From the NCBI RefSeq assembly GCF_026420145.1, contig NZ_JAPMLV010000008.1:1-64000 (forward strand): a stretch of 64,000 nucleotides of DNA, read 5' to 3'. Shown here piece after piece: positions 53,408-62,743 of the stretch. The DNA is from Enterobacter pseudoroggenkampii. GTDB lineage: Bacteria; Pseudomonadota; Gammaproteobacteria; Enterobacterales; Enterobacteriaceae. The notes under the pieces are model-generated. The model did no database searches and was not told the DNA's origin. It saw only the letters and a list, made by a program, of their open reading frames with translations. Position 1 is the first letter of the stretch, and every line of letters begins with the position of its first letter. The position numbers and the translations under genes are program-made.

Positions 53408-54249
53408 TTGAGAACCGTCGCGGGCTGACTATTTTCAGCCATACCATGCTGATTTTAGGGATCATCGTCATCCTGTTTCCGCTGTACGTGGCCTTTGTCG
53501 CCGCCACGCTGGACACCAAAGCGGTGTTCGACACGCCGATGACGCTGATCCCAGGCACGCATCTTTTCGAGAATATGAGGACCATCTGGACCCAGGGCGT
53601 GGGCGCCAACAGCGCGCCGTTCTGGCTGATGATGCTCAACAGCTTCATCATGGCGTTCGGCATTACGGTCGGCAAAATTACGGTGTCGATGCTCTCGGCC
53701 TTCGCCATCGTCTGGTTTCGTTTTCCGCTGCGTAATCTGTTTTTCTGGATGATTTTTATCACCCTGATGCTGCCGGTGGAGGTGCGTATCTTCCCGACGG
53801 TGGAAGTTATCGCCAACCTGAAGATGCTCGACAGCTACGCGGGCTTAACCCTGCCGCTGATGGCCTCGGCGACCGCCACCTTCCTGTTCCGCCAGTTCTT
53901 TATGACCCTGCCGGACGAGCTGATTGAAGCGGCGCGCATCGACGGCGCGTCGCCGATGCGCTTCTTCCGCGACATTGTGCTGCCGCTGTCGAAAACCAAC
54001 CTTGCGGCGCTGTTTGTGATCACCTTTATCTACGGCTGGAACCAGTACCTGTGGCCGCTGCTGATTATTCAGGACGTTAACCTCGGCACCGCCGTGGCGG
54101 GCATCAAAGGCATGATCGCCACCGGCGAAGGCACCACCCTCTGGAACCAGGTGATGGCGGCGATGCTGCTTACCCTTATCCCACCCGTAGTCATTGTTTT
54201 AGCCATGCAGCGCGCGTTTGTCCGCGGCCTGGTCGATAGCGAGAAATAA
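53404..54249 (+). CDS. ugpE: Glycerol-3-phosphate ABC permease UgpE
   Basis: 281 residues, six membrane segments, EAA loop [22 protein letters not shown]. Partner of UgpA. Begins within the ugpA stop (ATGA) and ends one base before ugpC. Confidence 0.97.
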   Translation: MIENRRGLTIFSHTMLILGIIVILFPLYVAFVAATLDTKAVFDTPMTLIPGTHLFENMRTIWTQGVGANSAPFWLMMLNSFIMAFGITVGKITVSMLSAFAIVWFRFPLRNLFFWMIFITLMLPVEVRIFPTVEVIANLKMLDSYAGLTLPLMASATATFLFRQFFMTLPDELIEAARIDGASPMRFFRDIVLPLSKTNLAALFVITFIYGWNQYLWPLLIIQDVNLGTAVAGIKGMIATGEGTTLWNQVMAAMLLTLIPPVVIVLAMQRAFVRGLVDSEK

Positions 54250-54250
54250 G

Positions 54251-55321
54251 ATGGCAGGTTTAAAACTTCAGGCAGTAACCAAAAGCTGGGACGGTAAAAC
54301 CCAGGTGATTCAGCCGCTGACGCTCGACGTGGCGGACGGGGAGTTTATCGTGATGGTCGGCCCGTCCGGCTGCGGCAAATCAACGCTGCTGCGCATGGTG
54401 GCGGGGCTGGAGAGCGTGACCTCCGGGGATATCTGGATTGACCGCCAGCGCGTCACCGAGATGGAGCCCAAAGACCGCGGCATCGCGATGGTCTTCCAGA
54501 ACTACGCCCTCTATCCGCACATGAGCGTGGAAGAGAACATGGCCTGGGGGCTGAAAATCCGCGGCATGGGCAAAGGCCATATCGACGAGCGCGTGAAAGA
54601 GGCCGCCCGCATTCTGGAACTCGACGGCCTGCTTAAGCGCCGCCCGCGCGAGCTCTCCGGCGGACAGCGCCAGCGCGTGGCGATGGGGCGCGCCATCGTG
54701 CGCGATCCGGCGGTATTCCTGTTCGACGAGCCGCTCTCTAACCTCGACGCCAAGCTGCGCGTGCAGATGCGTCTTGAGTTGCAGCAGCTGCACCGTCGTC
54801 TGAAAACCACCTCCCTGTACGTGACCCACGATCAGGTCGAAGCCATGACGCTCGCCCAGCGCGTGATGGTGATGAACAAAGGCATCGCTGAGCAGATTGG
54901 CACCCCAGTGGAGGTGTACGAGAAACCGGCTACCCGCTTTGTGGCGAGCTTTATCGGCAGCCCGGCGATGAACCTGCTGGAAGGGCGCATCAGCAGCGCG
55001 GGCTCGCACTTTGAGCTGGAAAGCGGGATGGCATTGCCGATCAACTGGTACTATCGTGGCTACGCCGGGCGTAAGATGACGCTCGGTATCCGCCCGGAAC
55101 ATATCGGTTTAACCTCTCAGGCGGAAGGCGGCGTGCCGCTGGTGATGGACACGCTGGAGATGTTGGGTGCAGATAACCTGGCGCACGGGCGCTGGGGCGA
55201 GCAAAAAATGGTGGTGCGTCTGGCGCATCAGGAACGCCCTAAAGCCGGCAGCACGCTGTGGCTCCACCTGCCGGAAAACCATCTGCACCTGTTTGACGGT
55301 GAAACAGGACAACGAGTATGA
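54251..55321 (+). CDS. ugpC: Glycerol-3-phosphate ABC ATPase UgpC
   Basis: 356 residues from ATG 54251 ([10 protein letters not shown]). Walker [10 protein letters not shown] (37-45), signature [15 protein letters not shown], Walker [12 protein letters not shown], and a MalK-like C-terminal regulatory domain. UgpC and MalK are exchangeable in E. coli, and both occur in this window. Overlaps ugpQ by four bases. Confidence 0.97.
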   Translation: MAGLKLQAVTKSWDGKTQVIQPLTLDVADGEFIVMVGPSGCGKSTLLRMVAGLESVTSGDIWIDRQRVTEMEPKDRGIAMVFQNYALYPHMSVEENMAWGLKIRGMGKGHIDERVKEAARILELDGLLKRRPRELSGGQRQRVAMGRAIVRDPAVFLFDEPLSNLDAKLRVQMRLELQQLHRRLKTTSLYVTHDQVEAMTLAQRVMVMNKGIAEQIGTPVEVYEKPATRFVASFIGSPAMNLLEGRISSAGSHFELESGMALPINWYYRGYAGRKMTLGIRPEHIGLTSQAEGGVPLVMDTLEMLGADNLAHGRWGEQKMVVRLAHQERPKAGSTLWLHLPENHLHLFDGETGQRV

Positions 55322-56064
55322 GTAACTGGCCTTATCCCCACGTCGTCGCCCACCGGGGCGGCGGTAAGCTGGCGCCGGAAAACACGCTGGCGGCGATTGA
55401 CGTTGGCGCGCGCTACGGTCACACGATGATCGAGTTCGACGCCAAGCTGTCGAAAGACGGCGAGATTTTCCTGCTGCATGACGATAACCTCGAGCGCACC
55501 AGCAACGGCTGGGGCGTGGCGGGCGAGCTGCCGTGGCGCGACCTGCTGAAGGTAGACGCAGGAAGCTGGTACAGCGGTGAATTCAAAGGCGAACCGCTGC
55601 CGCTGCTGGCGGAAGTGGCGGATCGCTGTCGCCAGCACGGCATGATGGCCAATATCGAAATTAAACCGACCACCGGTACCGGGCCGCTGACGGGCAAAGT
55701 GATTGCTCTGGCCGCGCGCGAGCTGTGGGAAGGGATGACCGCGCCGCTGCTGTCATCATTTGAAATTGACGCACTGGAAGCGGCACAGGCGGCCGTACCG
55801 GAGCTGCCTCGCGGGCTGCTGCTTGACGAGTGGCGCGAGGACTGGCGCGAGCTGACGACGCGCTTAGCGTGTGTTTCTATTCATCTTAATCACAAGCTGC
55901 TGGATGAGGCGCGGGTGAAGATGCTGAAAGACGCGGGCCTGCATATTCTGGTTTACACCGTCAATAAACCCCAGCGTGCGGCCGAACTGCTGCGCTGGGG
56001 CGTGGACAGCATCTGTACCGATGCGATTGACCTGATCGGCCCGGACTTTAGTTCTGCGGATTAA
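55318..56064 (+). CDS. ugpQ: Glycerophosphodiester phosphodiesterase UgpQ
   Basis: Cytoplasmic enzyme hydrolysing glycerophosphodiesters to glycerol-3-phosphate and an alcohol. 248 residues (E. coli 247). GDPD motifs [14 protein letters not shown] (10-23), [10 protein letters not shown] and [12 protein letters not shown]; Glu and His residues there bind the metal and act in catalysis. Last gene of ugpBAECQ. Its end overlaps convergent yhhA by 17 bases. Confidence 0.97.
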   Translation: MSNWPYPHVVAHRGGGKLAPENTLAAIDVGARYGHTMIEFDAKLSKDGEIFLLHDDNLERTSNGWGVAGELPWRDLLKVDAGSWYSGEFKGEPLPLLAEVADRCRQHGMMANIEIKPTTGTGPLTGKVIALAARELWEGMTAPLLSSFEIDALEAAQAAVPELPRGLLLDEWREDWRELTTRLACVSIHLNHKLLDEARVKMLKDAGLHILVYTVNKPQRAAELLRWGVDSICTDAIDLIGPDFSSAD

Positions 56065-56425
56065 GCATACTGCCATTCGACTGCGGCGGCAGCATATGCT
56101 GCTGTCCGCTGCCTGACGAGGTCATCCCACCTAACATTCCGCCGTTTTTGTTCGGCAACGGCTGCTCGCGCACCTGCCCCTGCTGCACGCGCTGGGTGTT
56201 GGCGTTCATCTGATTTTGCAGGCTTTGCTGCTGCATTTGGGTCTGTGTTCTCAGTTGCTGATTCAGCATCCCTTTTTGCTGCTGTTGCTGGCTCATCATC
56301 TCGGTCTGCATACGCTGCTGGCTCGGGATAACGTAACCCGGCTGGTTCGGGTTATTCATGGTGTTGAGTGGCTGTGCGAGCGCGGCAAAGGGCATCAGCG
56401 CCGTCAGAATCAATAAGCGTTTCAT
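56048..56425 (-). CDS. yhhA: DUF2756 secreted protein YhhA
   Basis: 125 residues from the ATG at 56425. A strong AGGAGG is eight bases away, whereas an ATG two codons upstream would be only two bases from it. Signal peptide about 1-17 (LMPFAALA), mature [23 protein letters not shown], then a very Gln/Met/Asn-rich chain. Shorter than E. coli YhhA (146). Function unknown. Divergent from ggt and convergent with ugpQ. Confidence 0.9.
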   Translation of the reverse strand: MKRLLILTALMPFAALAQPLNTMNNPNQPGYVIPSQQRMQTEMMSQQQQQKGMLNQQLRTQTQMQQQSLQNQMNANTQRVQQGQVREQPLPNKNGGMLGGMTSSGSGQQHMLPPQSNGSMLNPQN

Positions 56426-56548
56426 TGTCATTTCCTCCTTTTGAGGTCTCTCTTAAGTTTACCCTGATTTCACCATGACGATGATTTTTTAGGAGTTGTG
56501 AACCAGGCTTAAGCGGGGAATATGGATCCCTTCACCTGGAGAACAATA

Positions 56549-58294
56549 ATGATGAAACCAACGTTTTTGCGCTGGGTCGCCCTCGCCGCGCTGATGGCAG
56601 GCGGTACATTTAGCGTGGCGGCCAACCCGCCCGCGGCGCCTCCGGTCTCTTACGGCGTGGAGGAAGATGTCTTTCATCCCGTGCGGGCAACCCACGGCAT
56701 GGTGGCGTCGGTGGATGCGCTGGCGACCCGCGTGGGTGTCGATATTCTCAGGCAGGGCGGTAACGCGGTGGATGCGGCGGTCGCCGTCGGCTATGCGCTG
56801 GCGGTAACGCATCCGCAGGCGGGGAACCTGGGTGGCGGCGGCTTTATGATGCTGCGCACCAAAGACGGCAAAACGACGGCCATCGACTTCCGCGAGATGG
56901 CGCCTGCTCAGGCCTCCCGCGATATGTTCCTCGACGACCAGGGTAACCCTGACAGCAAAAAATCCCTGACCTCGCATCTCGCGACCGGCACGCCGGGCAC
57001 CGTCGCGGGCTTCTCGCTGGCGCTGGAAAAATACGGCACCCTGCCGCTGAACAAGGTAGTGCAGCCTGCCATCAAGCTGGCGCGGGACGGCTTTGTGGTA
57101 AACGATGCGCTGGCGGACGATCTCAAAACCTACGGTAGCGAAGTCATTCCGAATCATGAAAACAGCAAAGCGATCTTCTGGAAAGACGGTGAGCCGCTGA
57201 AGAAGGGCGATAAGCTGGTGCAGAAGAACCTCGCTAAAAGCCTGGAGCTGATTGCAGAGCACGGTCCGGACGCCTTCTACAAAGGGGCGATTGCCGACCA
57301 GATTGCACAAGAGATGCAGAAGAACGGCGGGCTCATCACCAAAGCGGATCTGGCGGACTACAAGGCGGTGGAGCGCGAGCCGATTAGCGGCACCTACCGC
57401 GGTTACGAGGTCTTCTCCATGCCGCCGCCGTCTTCCGGTGGGATCCACATCGTGCAGATCCTCAATATTCTTGAAAACTTCGATATGCACAAGTTCGGCT
57501 TCGGCAGTGCGGATGCCATGCAGGTGATGGCGGAAGCGGAAAAACGCGCCTACGCCGACCGCTCGGAATATCTCGGCGATCCGGACTTCGTGAAGGTGCC
57601 GTGGCAGGCGCTGACCAACAAAGCCTATGCCAAATCCATTGCCGATCAGATCGACATCAACAAGGCTAAGCCGTCGAGCGAGATCCGCCCCGGCAAGCTG
57701 GCGCCGTATGAAAGCAACCAGACCACTCACTTCTCGGTGGTGGATAAAGACGGTAACGCGGTGGCGGTGACCTATACGCTCAACACCACCTTCGGCACCG
57801 GGATTGTGGCGGGCAACAGCGGCATTCTGCTGAACAACGAGATGGATGACTTCTCTGCCAAACCGGGCGTGCCGAACGTCTACGGGCTGGTCGGCGGCGA
57901 TGCGAATGCGGTAGGGCCGAAGAAACGTCCGCTGTCGTCCATGTCGCCCACCATCGTGGTGAAAGACGGGAAAACCTGGCTGGTGACCGGCAGCCCTGGC
58001 GGCAGCCGGATTATCACCACCGTGCTGCAAATGGTGGTGAACAGCATCGACTTTAGGATGAACGTCGCCGAAGCGACCAACGCCCCGCGTTTCCACCACC
58101 AGTGGTTGCCGGACGAGCTGCGCGTGGAGAAGGGTTTTAGCCCGGATACCATCAAGCTGCTGGAGCAGCGCGGTCAAAAGGTGGCGGTGAAAGAGGCGAT
58201 GGGCAGTACGCAGAGCATTATGGTGGGCCCGGACGGGGCGCTGTTTGGCGCATCGGACCCGCGTTCGGTGGATGATTTGTCGGCGGGGTATTAA
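56549..58294 (+). CDS. ggt: Gamma-glutamyltranspeptidase
   Basis: Periplasmic enzyme that hydrolyses glutathione and transfers gamma-glutamyl groups. 581 residues (E. coli 580). Signal peptide about 1-25 (TFSVAA). A precursor is cut before catalytic Thr392 in NQTTHFSVVDKDGN to form the large and small subunits; the GGSR loop (SPGGSRIITTVLQ) binds the substrate. Start at 56549 (MMKPTFLRWV) after GGAG. Upstream codons are not conserved. A repeat pair follows. Confidence 0.97.
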   Translation: MMKPTFLRWVALAALMAGGTFSVAANPPAAPPVSYGVEEDVFHPVRATHGMVASVDALATRVGVDILRQGGNAVDAAVAVGYALAVTHPQAGNLGGGGFMMLRTKDGKTTAIDFREMAPAQASRDMFLDDQGNPDSKKSLTSHLATGTPGTVAGFSLALEKYGTLPLNKVVQPAIKLARDGFVVNDALADDLKTYGSEVIPNHENSKAIFWKDGEPLKKGDKLVQKNLAKSLELIAEHGPDAFYKGAIADQIAQEMQKNGGLITKADLADYKAVEREPISGTYRGYEVFSMPPPSSGGIHIVQILNILENFDMHKFGFGSADAMQVMAEAEKRAYADRSEYLGDPDFVKVPWQALTNKAYAKSIADQIDINKAKPSSEIRPGKLAPYESNQTTHFSVVDKDGNAVAVTYTLNTTFGTGIVAGNSGILLNNEMDDFSAKPGVPNVYGLVGGDANAVGPKKRPLSSMSPTIVVKDGKTWLVTGSPGGSRIITTVLQMVVNSIDFRMNVAEATNAPRFHHQWLPDELRVEKGFSPDTIKLLEQRGQKVAVKEAMGSTQSIMVGPDGALFGASDPRSVDDLSAGY

Positions 58295-58299
58295 TTATT

Positions 58300-58382
58300 C
58301 CCCTCACCCTAACCCTCTCCCCATAGGGGAGAGGGGATCGCACGGTGCGGTCTTTTCTCCCTCGCCCTATGGGGAGAGGAGA
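58300..58382. repeat. CCCTCTCCC palindromic repeats, copies 7a and 7b
   Basis: CCCCTCACCCTAACCCTCTC...ATAGGGGAGAGGGG (58300-58336) and CTCCCTCGCCCTATGGGGAGAGGAG (58357-58381), between convergent ggt and yhhY. Confidence 0.85.
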
Positions 58383-58387
58383 AAGTG

Positions 58388-58876
58388 TCACTTCATTCTC
58401 GCCATATAATACGCATCCACATACTCGCCGTTGCGCAGGGCAAATTTCTTGCCGGTGCCTTCGATTTCGAAACCAAACTTCCGGTACAGCGCCAGAGCGG
58501 CAGGATTATCGGCAAACACCGTTAATTCAATCCGTTCAATACGCATCCAGTTATCGCAAAGGTTTATCATCTCGCGCATTAACGCACTGCCCACGCCGCG
58601 CCCCTGTGCATGCGCCGCAACGCTGATACCGAATGTGGCCACATGGCTGCGTCGCGGGCTGGCTTCCACCTGAAGCATCAGATCGCCAACAAGTTGTTCA
58701 TCAATGCAGGCGACAAGGCGTTTTTGGCCGGGTTTTGCGATAAGACGTTCTTGCCAGTGCTCAAGGGTAGGATGAGGTAGCTGTAGCGTGTCGTGATACA
58801 CCCCCGGATGCATATAGTTCTGGCGTAAGGCTTCAGCATCTTTCGGTTCCGCGTGGCGTATCACTATCTCACTCAT
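58388..58876 (-). CDS. yhhY: GNAT N-acetyltransferase YhhY
   Basis: 162 residues as in E. coli YhhY (also named AaaT, an amino-acid acetyltransferase acting on phenylalanine and methionine in vitro). The acetyl-CoA motif GRGVGSALMREMINLCDNW and the C-terminal ALYRKFGFEIEGTGKKFALRNGEYVDAYYMAR are well conserved. The N-terminal third is more divergent. Divergent from ryhB. Confidence 0.93.
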   Translation of the reverse strand: MSEIVIRHAEPKDAEALRQNYMHPGVYHDTLQLPHPTLEHWQERLIAKPGQKRLVACIDEQLVGDLMLQVEASPRRSHVATFGISVAAHAQGRGVGSALMREMINLCDNWMRIERIELTVFADNPAALALYRKFGFEIEGTGKKFALRNGEYVDAYYMARMK

Positions 58877-58960
58877 TCCTTGTTCCTCAGTCAGTTAAAC
58901 GTCCCTTCCAACATCAATGACTTTAAAATTTGAGTCAACCGCTAATTTTTGCAAAAAGTA

Positions 58961-58992
58961 TTGGACAAGTGCGAATGAGAATGATTATTATT
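58961..58992 (+). promoter_or_regulatory. ryhB promoter with Fur box
   Basis: TTGGAC (58961-58966) and an AT-rich -10 near 58984-58990 precede ryhB. The sequence 58974-58992 (AATGAGAATGATTATTATT) matches about 12 of 19 bases of the Fur consensus and overlaps the -10, so Fe-Fur should block transcription. Confidence 0.8.
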
Positions 58993-58997
58993 GCTTT

Positions 58998-59091
58998 GCG
59001 TTCAGGAAGACCTCTACGGGAACCTGAAAGCACGACATTGCTCACATTGCTTCCAGTATTACTTTAGCCAGCTTTTAGCTGGCTTTTTTTT
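58998..59091 (+). ncRNA. ryhB: Small regulatory RNA RyhB
   Basis: Iron-responsive Hfq-dependent sRNA that represses mRNAs of iron-using proteins under iron limitation. The central core (GAAAGCACGACATTGCTCAC, 59025-59044) and the following ATTGCTTCCAGTATTACTT are identical to E. coli RyhB, including the single-stranded seed. The 5' stem (CAGGAAGACCTCTACGGGAACCTG) and the terminator stem (AGCCAGCTTTTAGCTGGCT plus T-run) differ from E. coli but keep pairing. Location beside yhhX and yhhY is conserved. Confidence 0.96.
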
Positions 59092-59132
59092 TGTTATGGT
59101 TAGACTCAGTAACCTTCCAAAAGGACTGAGCT

Positions 59133-60170
59133 ATGACACTACATTGCGCATTTATTGGATTTGGTAAAAGTACGACCCGCTATCACCTGCCGTATGTTCT
59201 CACCCGTAAAGACAGCTGGCATGTGGCCCATATCTACCGCCGCCGCGCGAAGCCGGAAGAGCAATCCCCGCAGTATTCCCATATTCATTTCACCAGCGAT
59301 CTGGATGATGTGCTTAACGACCCGCAGGTCAAACTGGTTGTCGTCTGCACCCACGCCGACAGCCATTTTGAGTATGCGAAACGCGCGCTCGAAGCGGGTA
59401 AAAACGTGCTGGTGGAAAAGCCGTTCACCCCGACTATCGCCGAAGCGAAAGAGCTGTTCGCGCTGGCGAAAAGCAAAAGCCTGACCGTTACGCCGTATCA
59501 GAACCGTCGCTTTGACAGCTGCTTCCTGACGGCGAAAAAAGCGATTGAAAGCGGCAAGCTGGGCGACATCGTGGAAATAGAAAGCCACTTCGATTACTAC
59601 CGTCCGGTAGCGGAAACGCAACCCGGCCTGCCGCAGGACGGCTCGTTCTATGGTCTGGGCGTGCACACCATGGACCAGATCATCTCCCTGTTTGGCCGAC
59701 CGGACCACGTGGCGTATGACATCCGCAGCCTGCGTAATAAAGCCAACCCGGACGATACTTTTGAAGCGCAGCTGTTCTACGGCGACCTGAAAGCCATCGT
59801 CAAAACCAGCCATCTGGTGAAGATCGACTACCCGAAATTTATCGTTCACGGCACCCGAGGCTCGTTCATTAAGTACGGTATTGACCAGCAGGAGACCAGC
59901 CTGAAGGCTAACATCATGCCGGGCGAACCGGGTTTTGCGGCGGATGATTCTGTGGGCGTCCTGGAGTACGTGAACGATGAGGGCGTAACGGTCAGGAAGG
60001 AGCTGAAACCGGAAACTGGCGACTATGGCCGCGTCTACGATGCGCTCTATGAAACCCTTACATCCGGCGCGCCGAATTACGTCAAGGAATCTGACGTTCT
60101 AACCAACCTCGAAATCCTTGAACGGGCCTTCGAACAGGCTTCTCCTGCCACGATAACCCTCGCGAAATAA
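59133..60170 (+). CDS. yhhX: Gfo/Idh/MocA-family oxidoreductase YhhX
   Basis: 345 residues as in E. coli. An N-terminal Rossmann fold (FIGFGKSTTRYHLPY) and the family EKPFTPT motif (96-102 region) are followed by the alpha/beta substrate domain with GLGVHTMDQIISLFGRP. Physiological substrate unknown. ATG after AAAGGACTGAGCT. It follows the RyhB terminator by about 40 bases. Confidence 0.94.
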   Translation: MTLHCAFIGFGKSTTRYHLPYVLTRKDSWHVAHIYRRRAKPEEQSPQYSHIHFTSDLDDVLNDPQVKLVVVCTHADSHFEYAKRALEAGKNVLVEKPFTPTIAEAKELFALAKSKSLTVTPYQNRRFDSCFLTAKKAIESGKLGDIVEIESHFDYYRPVAETQPGLPQDGSFYGLGVHTMDQIISLFGRPDHVAYDIRSLRNKANPDDTFEAQLFYGDLKAIVKTSHLVKIDYPKFIVHGTRGSFIKYGIDQQETSLKANIMPGEPGFAADDSVGVLEYVNDEGVTVRKELKPETGDYGRVYDALYETLTSGAPNYVKESDVLTNLEILERAFEQASPATITLAK

Positions 60171-60180
60171 GCAAAAACGG

Positions 60181-60217
60181 CTCCTCTGCGCTTGTTCATA
60201 ATTTTTGAACAGAGGAG
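60181..60217 (+). terminator. Hairpin after yhhX
   Basis: CTCCTCTG / CAGAGGAG stem with a long AT-rich loop, followed by TCAATTTTC. A weak terminator at best; the remaining 75 bases lead to yhhW. Confidence 0.45.
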
Positions 60218-60293
60218 TCAATTTTCACCCTCTATGATCCCAGGCGGTTTGCGTCCACACTTACTCCATCGAAACGAACTGAGGGTGAAAACA

Positions 60294-60989
60294 ATGATCT
60301 ACTTACGCAAAGCAAACGAACGTGGTCACGCGAATCATGGCTGGCTGGACTCATGGCATTCATTCTCGTTTGCCGACTACTACGACCCGAACTTCATGGG
60401 CTTCTCCGCACTGCGCGTGATTAACGATGACGTGATTGATGCGGGCCAGGGCTTTGGTACCCACCCGCACAAAGACATGGAAATCCTGACCTATGTGCTG
60501 GAAGGGGCGGTTGAGCACCAGGACAGCATGGGCAACAAAGAGCAGGTTCCGGCGGGCGAGTTCCAGATTATGAGCGCGGGTACCGGGGTGCGTCACTCCG
60601 AGTACAACCCGAGCAAAACGGAAAAACTGCACCTGTATCAAATCTGGATCATTCCAGAAGAGACCGGCATCACGCCGCGCTACGAGCAGCGCCGCTTCGA
60701 CGCGAAACAGGGCAAACAGCTGGTGCTGTCCCCGGATGCGCGTGAAGGTTCCCTGAAAGTGCATCAGGATATGGAGCTGTACCGCTGGGCGCTGGCGAAA
60801 GATGAACAGTCCGTGCATCAGATTGCCGCTAACCGCCGCGTCTGGATCCAGGTGGTGAAAGGTGAAGTGTCCATCAACGGCACTAAAGCAACCACCGCCG
60901 ATGGTCTGGCCATCTGGGATGAGCAGGCGCTCTCCGTGCATGCCGACAGCGAAAGCGAAATTCTGCTGTTTGACCTGCCGCCGGTGTAA
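60294..60989 (+). CDS. yhhW: Pirin-like quercetin 2,3-dioxygenase YhhW
   Basis: 231-residue bicupin of the pirin family; E. coli YhhW oxidises quercetin in vitro. Metal ligands His57, His59 (GTHPHKDME), His101 and Glu103 (RHSEYN) are all present. Start at 60294 (MIYLRKANER) after GAGGGTGAAAACA; earlier in-frame codons are untranslated leader. In vivo role unknown. A 12-bp hairpin follows. Confidence 0.95.
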   Translation: MIYLRKANERGHANHGWLDSWHSFSFADYYDPNFMGFSALRVINDDVIDAGQGFGTHPHKDMEILTYVLEGAVEHQDSMGNKEQVPAGEFQIMSAGTGVRHSEYNPSKTEKLHLYQIWIIPEETGITPRYEQRRFDAKQGKQLVLSPDAREGSLKVHQDMELYRWALAKDEQSVHQIAANRRVWIQVVKGEVSINGTKATTADGLAIWDEQALSVHADSESEILLFDLPPV

Positions 60990-61006
60990 TAAAACATAAA
61001 TAAATA

Positions 61007-61042
61007 CCCATCCTTCCCTTTGACAGGGGAAGGATGGGCTTT
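61007..61042 (+). terminator. yhhW terminator
   Basis: CCCATCCTTCCC / GGGAAGGATGGG, a perfect 12-bp stem with an 8-base loop, then CTTTG, between yhhW and gntR. Confidence 0.75.
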
Positions 61043-61090
61043 GTCCGTGATAAACTGAGCAAATCTCTCACTTCAAGATTTCTCAGGACG

Positions 61091-62086
61091 ATGAAAAAGA
61101 AACGCCCCGTACTTCAGGATGTCGCCGATCGCGTCGGTGTGACCAAAATGACGGTCAGCCGTTTTTTACGTAACCCGGAACAGGTTTCCGTGGCGTTACG
61201 TGGCAAGATTGCCGCTGCCCTTGATGAACTGGGTTATATCCCCAACCGCGCACCCGATATTCTCTCCAATGCGACCAGTCGTGCGGTGGGTGTCCTGCTT
61301 CCATCCCTGACCAACCAGGTTTTCGCCGAAGTATTGCGGGGAATCGAAAGCGTCACCGATGCTTTTGGCTACCAGACCATGCTCGCCCACTATGGGTACA
61401 AGCCGGAACTGGAAGAGGAACGTCTTGAGTCGATGCTTTCCTGGAACATTGACGGCCTGATTTTAACCGAACGTACCCACACTGCCCGCACGCTCAAAAT
61501 GATCGAAGTGGCGGGTATCCCTGTGGTGGAGCTGATGGACAGCCAGTCGCCGTGTCTCGATATTGCCGTTGGGTTCGATAACTTTGAAGCGGCGCGCCAG
61601 ATGACGGCGGCCATTATCGCCCGCGGGCATCGTCATATCGCCTATCTGGGTGCGCGTCTTGATGAACGTACTATCATCAAACAGAAGGGATACGAGCAGG
61701 CGATGCTCGACGCAAACTTAACCCCGTACAGCGTGATGGTGGAGCAGTCCTCCTCCTATACGTCGGGTATTGAGCTGATGCGTCAGGCGCGGCGCGAGTA
61801 TCCGCAACTGGACGGTATTTTCTGTACCAACGATGACCTGGCGGTTGGCGCGGCGTTTGAGTGTCAGCGTCTGGGGTTAAAGATCCCTGATGATATGGCG
61901 ATCGCCGGTTTCCACGGCCACGACATTGGTCAGGTGATGGAGCCGCGTCTGGCGAGCGTCCTGACCCCGCGTGAACGTATGGGCCGTATTGGCGCAGAAC
62001 GCCTGCTGGCGCGCATTCGTGGTGAGGCAGTTACCCCGAAAATGTTAGATTTAGGTTTCACCTTGTCACCGGGTGGATCTATTTGA
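61091..62086 (+). CDS. gntR: Gluconate repressor GntR
   Basis: LacI-family repressor of the GntI gluconate system. 331 residues from ATG 61091 (MKKKRPVLQD). An N-terminal helix-turn-helix (about 8-27, LQDVADRVGVTKMTVSRFL) with hinge, then a periplasmic-binding-protein-like effector domain that binds gluconate. Very close to E. coli GntR. Upstream codons in frame lie in the terminator/leader. Same strand as its target genes gntK and gntU, from which it is separated by 126 bases with its operators. Confidence 0.97.
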   Translation: MKKKRPVLQDVADRVGVTKMTVSRFLRNPEQVSVALRGKIAAALDELGYIPNRAPDILSNATSRAVGVLLPSLTNQVFAEVLRGIESVTDAFGYQTMLAHYGYKPELEEERLESMLSWNIDGLILTERTHTARTLKMIEVAGIPVVELMDSQSPCLDIAVGFDNFEAARQMTAAIIARGHRHIAYLGARLDERTIIKQKGYEQAMLDANLTPYSVMVEQSSSYTSGIELMRQARREYPQLDGIFCTNDDLAVGAAFECQRLGLKIPDDMAIAGFHGHDIGQVMEPRLASVLTPRERMGRIGAERLLARIRGEAVTPKMLDLGFTLSPGGSI

Positions 62087-62095
62087 ACTGACAAA

Positions 62096-62111
62096 TTTGA
62101 AGTAGCTCACA
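62096..62111 (+). promoter_or_regulatory. CRP site upstream of gntK
   Basis: TTTGA-AGTAGC-TCACA fits the CRP pattern TGTGA-N6-TCACA with one mismatch. It lies about 70 bases before the GntR operators, consistent with known catabolite control of gntKU. Confidence 0.65.
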
Positions 62112-62165
62112 CTTATTCACTTCGCGCACGTTTGGATATTGCTTCTCTTTTGCCCCGGCAGGACA

Positions 62166-62193
62166 ATGTTACCGATAACTGTTACCCGTAACA
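62166..62193 (+). promoter_or_regulatory. GntR operators of gntKU
   Basis: Two adjacent palindromes, ATGTTACCGATAAC (62166-62179) and TGTTACCCGTAACA (62180-62193), closely match the GntR boxes at E. coli gntK. Confidence 0.85.
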
Positions 62194-62212
62194 ATTGACT
62201 GAGGGACACCCT

Positions 62213-62740
62213 TTGAGCACGACTAATCACGATCACCACGTCTACGTCCTGATGGGCGTTTCCGGTAGCGGGAAATCAGCCGTAGCCAGCGAAGTGGCGC
62301 ATCAACTCCAGGCTGCGTTCCTTGATGGCGACTTCCTCCATCCGCGCAGCAACATCATGAAAATGGCCTCCGGCGAGCCGCTGAACGACGACGACCGCAA
62401 ACCGTGGTTGCAGGCGCTGAATGACGCCGCGTTCGCTATGCAGCGTACCAATAAAGTCTCCCTGATCGTCTGCTCTGCGCTGAAAAAAACCTACCGCGAC
62501 CTGCTGCGCGACGGTAACCCGAACCTCTCTTTCATCTACCTGAAAGGGGATTTCGAGGTGATTGAAAGCCGCCTGAAGGCGCGTAAAGGTCACTTCTTCA
62601 AAACCCAGATGCTGGTGACGCAGTTCGAAGCGCTGCAGGAGCCGGGTGAAGACGAGAAAGACGTCTTAGTGGTTGATATCGATCAGTCACTGGAAGGTGT
62701 TGTTGCCAGCACCATCGAGGTCATTAATAAAAGGCAGTAA
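62213..62740 (+). CDS. gntK: Gluconokinase, GntK
   Basis: Phosphorylates gluconate to 6-phosphogluconate for the Entner-Doudoroff and pentose-phosphate routes. 175 residues from a TTG start at 62213 (reads MSTTNHDHHVYV), supported by GAGGGACACC and by the E. coli N-terminus; another TTG six codons earlier is less likely. P-loop GVSGSGKS (15-22). Followed after three bases by gntU. Confidence 0.95.
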   Translation: MSTTNHDHHVYVLMGVSGSGKSAVASEVAHQLQAAFLDGDFLHPRSNIMKMASGEPLNDDDRKPWLQALNDAAFAMQRTNKVSLIVCSALKKTYRDLLRDGNPNLSFIYLKGDFEVIESRLKARKGHFFKTQMLVTQFEALQEPGEDEKDVLVVDIDQSLEGVVASTIEVINKRQ

Positions 62741-62743
62741 GTT